This document shows, one piece after another, positions 33,131-33,701 of a stretch of 33,701 nucleotides of DNA. The position numbers and the translations under genes were made by a program. Below the pieces are notes generated by a model. That model did not search any database and was not told where the DNA came from. It was given only the letters and a program-made list of their open reading frames with translations. Numbering within the stretch: position 1 is the stretch's first letter; the number at the start of each line of letters is the position of its first letter. Origin of the DNA: SAR202 cluster bacterium Casp-Chloro-G2 (GTDB taxonomy: Bacteria; Chloroflexota; Dehalococcoidia; Lucifugimonadales; UBA3495). The stretch spans positions 1-33,701 of the forward strand of contig MUCI01000005.1 of the NCBI GenBank assembly GCA_002816575.1. The letters run 5' to 3'.

Positions 33131-33161
33131 ATAATAAAACCGGAGCCGTACGGCTCCGGTT
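33131..33161 (-). terminator. Intra-operon terminator-like hairpin between the 2Fe-2S and molybdopterin subunits
   Basis: A perfect 24-bp palindrome (33138-33161; arms AACCGGAGCCGT and ACGGCTCCGGTT) is followed on the minus strand by TTTTATTAT. It fits a Rho-independent terminator, yet it lies between two genes of one complex, 24 bp after the first gene's stop and 20 bp before the second gene's start. Confidence 0.75.
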
Positions 33162-33184
33162 GATTGCCCATAGCGGGTGGATGG

Positions 33185-33655
33185 TTATTTGGCTTTGCTC
33201 ACCTGCAACACGGCGCGGACGATCTTGTCGTAGCCGGTGCAGCGGCAGAGGTTCCCGGCCAGCCAGTGCCGGATGCGGCCCTCATCGGCGTCGGGCTCTT
33301 GGTCCAACAGCGACTTGGAGGCCAACAGGAATCCGGGGGTGCAGATGCCGCATTGCAGCGCGGCGTTCTCCAAGAAAGACTGCTGCAACGGATGCAAGCC
33401 CTCGGGATTGGCCATGCCTTCGATCGTCGTGATGTCTTTGCCCTGGGCTTCAACACCCAAGACCAAACACGAGTCAACGATCCGGCCGTCCAAGATGATG
33501 GTGCAGGCCCCGCAGTTGCCGTCGTTGCACCCTTCTTTGGTGCCGGTCATGCCCAGGACATCCCGGAGGACCTCCAGCAGGCTCTGGCGAGGCTCACATA
33601 GGAAATCGATCGACTCGCCGTTCAGTGTTGTCTGTACGTGGGTTACTCCAGCCAT
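33185..33655 (-). CDS. 2Fe-2S subunit of the molybdenum hydroxylase
   Basis: 156 aa, full CoxS/XdhC-type length. It holds two 2Fe-2S clusters that pass electrons from the molybdenum site to the FAD subunit. The plant-type cluster ligands are C43, C48, C51 and C63 (GCNDGNCGACTIILDG); the second cluster ligands are C102, C105, C137 and C139 (QCGICTPGF and NLCRCTGY). The stop of the preceding gene is one base upstream of the ATG, and the large subunit follows after 73 bp with a hairpin between. Confidence 0.95.
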   Translation of the reverse strand: MAGVTHVQTTLNGESIDFLCEPRQSLLEVLRDVLGMTGTKEGCNDGNCGACTIILDGRIVDSCLVLGVEAQGKDITTIEGMANPEGLHPLQQSFLENAALQCGICTPGFLLASKSLLDQEPDADEGRIRHWLAGNLCRCTGYDKIVRAVLQVSKAK

Positions 33656-33656
33656 A

Positions 33657-33701
33657 TTAACCTCCCCTGGCTCGTTCGATGGCGTTGTTAAGGGTGCGGC
33701 G
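33657..33701 (-). CDS. C-terminal end of the upstream gene, probably the FAD subunit (partial)
   Basis: Fourteen codons (RRTLNNAIERARGG) and a TAA are read in the minus frame up to the window edge, ending one base before the 2Fe-2S start. The usual M-S-L order of such operons and the Arg/Ala-rich end fit the FAD-binding (CoxM-like) subunit, but the fragment is too short to prove it. Confidence 0.45.
   Translation of the reverse strand, partial: RRTLNNAIERARGG

Overview
The window looks like a chromosomal segment of a GC-rich bacterium, most likely a Chloroflexota of the Dehalococcoidia/SAR202 type. That placement is inferred from gene content: F420 biosynthesis (cofE), a xanthine-dehydrogenase-family molybdoenzyme, a ubiD-ubiA-ubiX-ubiE quinone cluster, cohesin/dockerin surface proteins, and a CxxC-x17-CxxC zinc-ribbon protein. 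No rRNA, tRNA, IS element, phage gene or CRISPR array was found. No database search was possible.

Layout, left to right. 1-3996: a molybdate-type uptake locus. A DNA-binding regulator with a ligand-binding domain (minus strand) faces modA-modB-modC (plus strand) across a short gap holding a near-perfect operator that supplies a -35 box to each side. 4428-4742: a small zinc-ribbon gene with its own promoter and terminator. 4924-8743: ubiD-ubiA-ubiX-ubiE, late menaquinone steps. 8924-10994: prfA and prmC, release factor 1 and its methyltransferase. 10995-11953: almost 1 kb with no recognised gene but with a clear minus-strand terminator and other structure. 11954-15617 (minus): two tandem dienelactone hydrolases, a galactose-binding-like protein and a thioredoxin-NHL repeat protein. 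16041-19510: two secreted or membrane-anchored proteins, one with cohesin-like and dockerin-like modules, the next with two cohesin-like modules and a C-terminal membrane anchor. 19619-24207 (minus): a class III aminotransferase, then an MMPL/RND exporter with its TetR repressor and tandem operators. 24479-25600: dinB. 25723-26878 (minus): cofE and a GIY-YIG protein. 27083-29255: cobalamin adenosyltransferase, hisH, hisA. 29252-33701 (minus): GNAT, NUDIX, a MoaD/ThiS-like sulfur carrier, then a three-subunit molybdenum hydroxylase (large subunit, 2Fe-2S subunit, and the last codons of a third gene at the window edge).

The main discovery is a probable selenoprotein. The thioredoxin-NHL gene appears to begin at 13270, but the reading frame continues upstream through a single in-frame TGA (13298-13300) to an ATG at 13438. 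The TGA falls exactly where relatives such as human NHLRC2 have the first cysteine of the redox pair (Tyr-Cys-Cys-Ile-Asn-Cys becomes Tyr-Cys-TGA-Ile-Asn-Cys, a UxxC motif). A perfect 7-bp hairpin with an AGUU loop lies 18 nt downstream of the TGA, which is the geometry of a bacterial SECIS element. The gene is therefore annotated as 11954-13438 with selenocysteine at residue 47.

Molybdenum links the two ends of the window: uptake at the left, a molybdenum hydroxylase with an adjacent MoaD-like protein at the right. Several hairpins lie inside operons and could set subunit ratios or act as attenuators.
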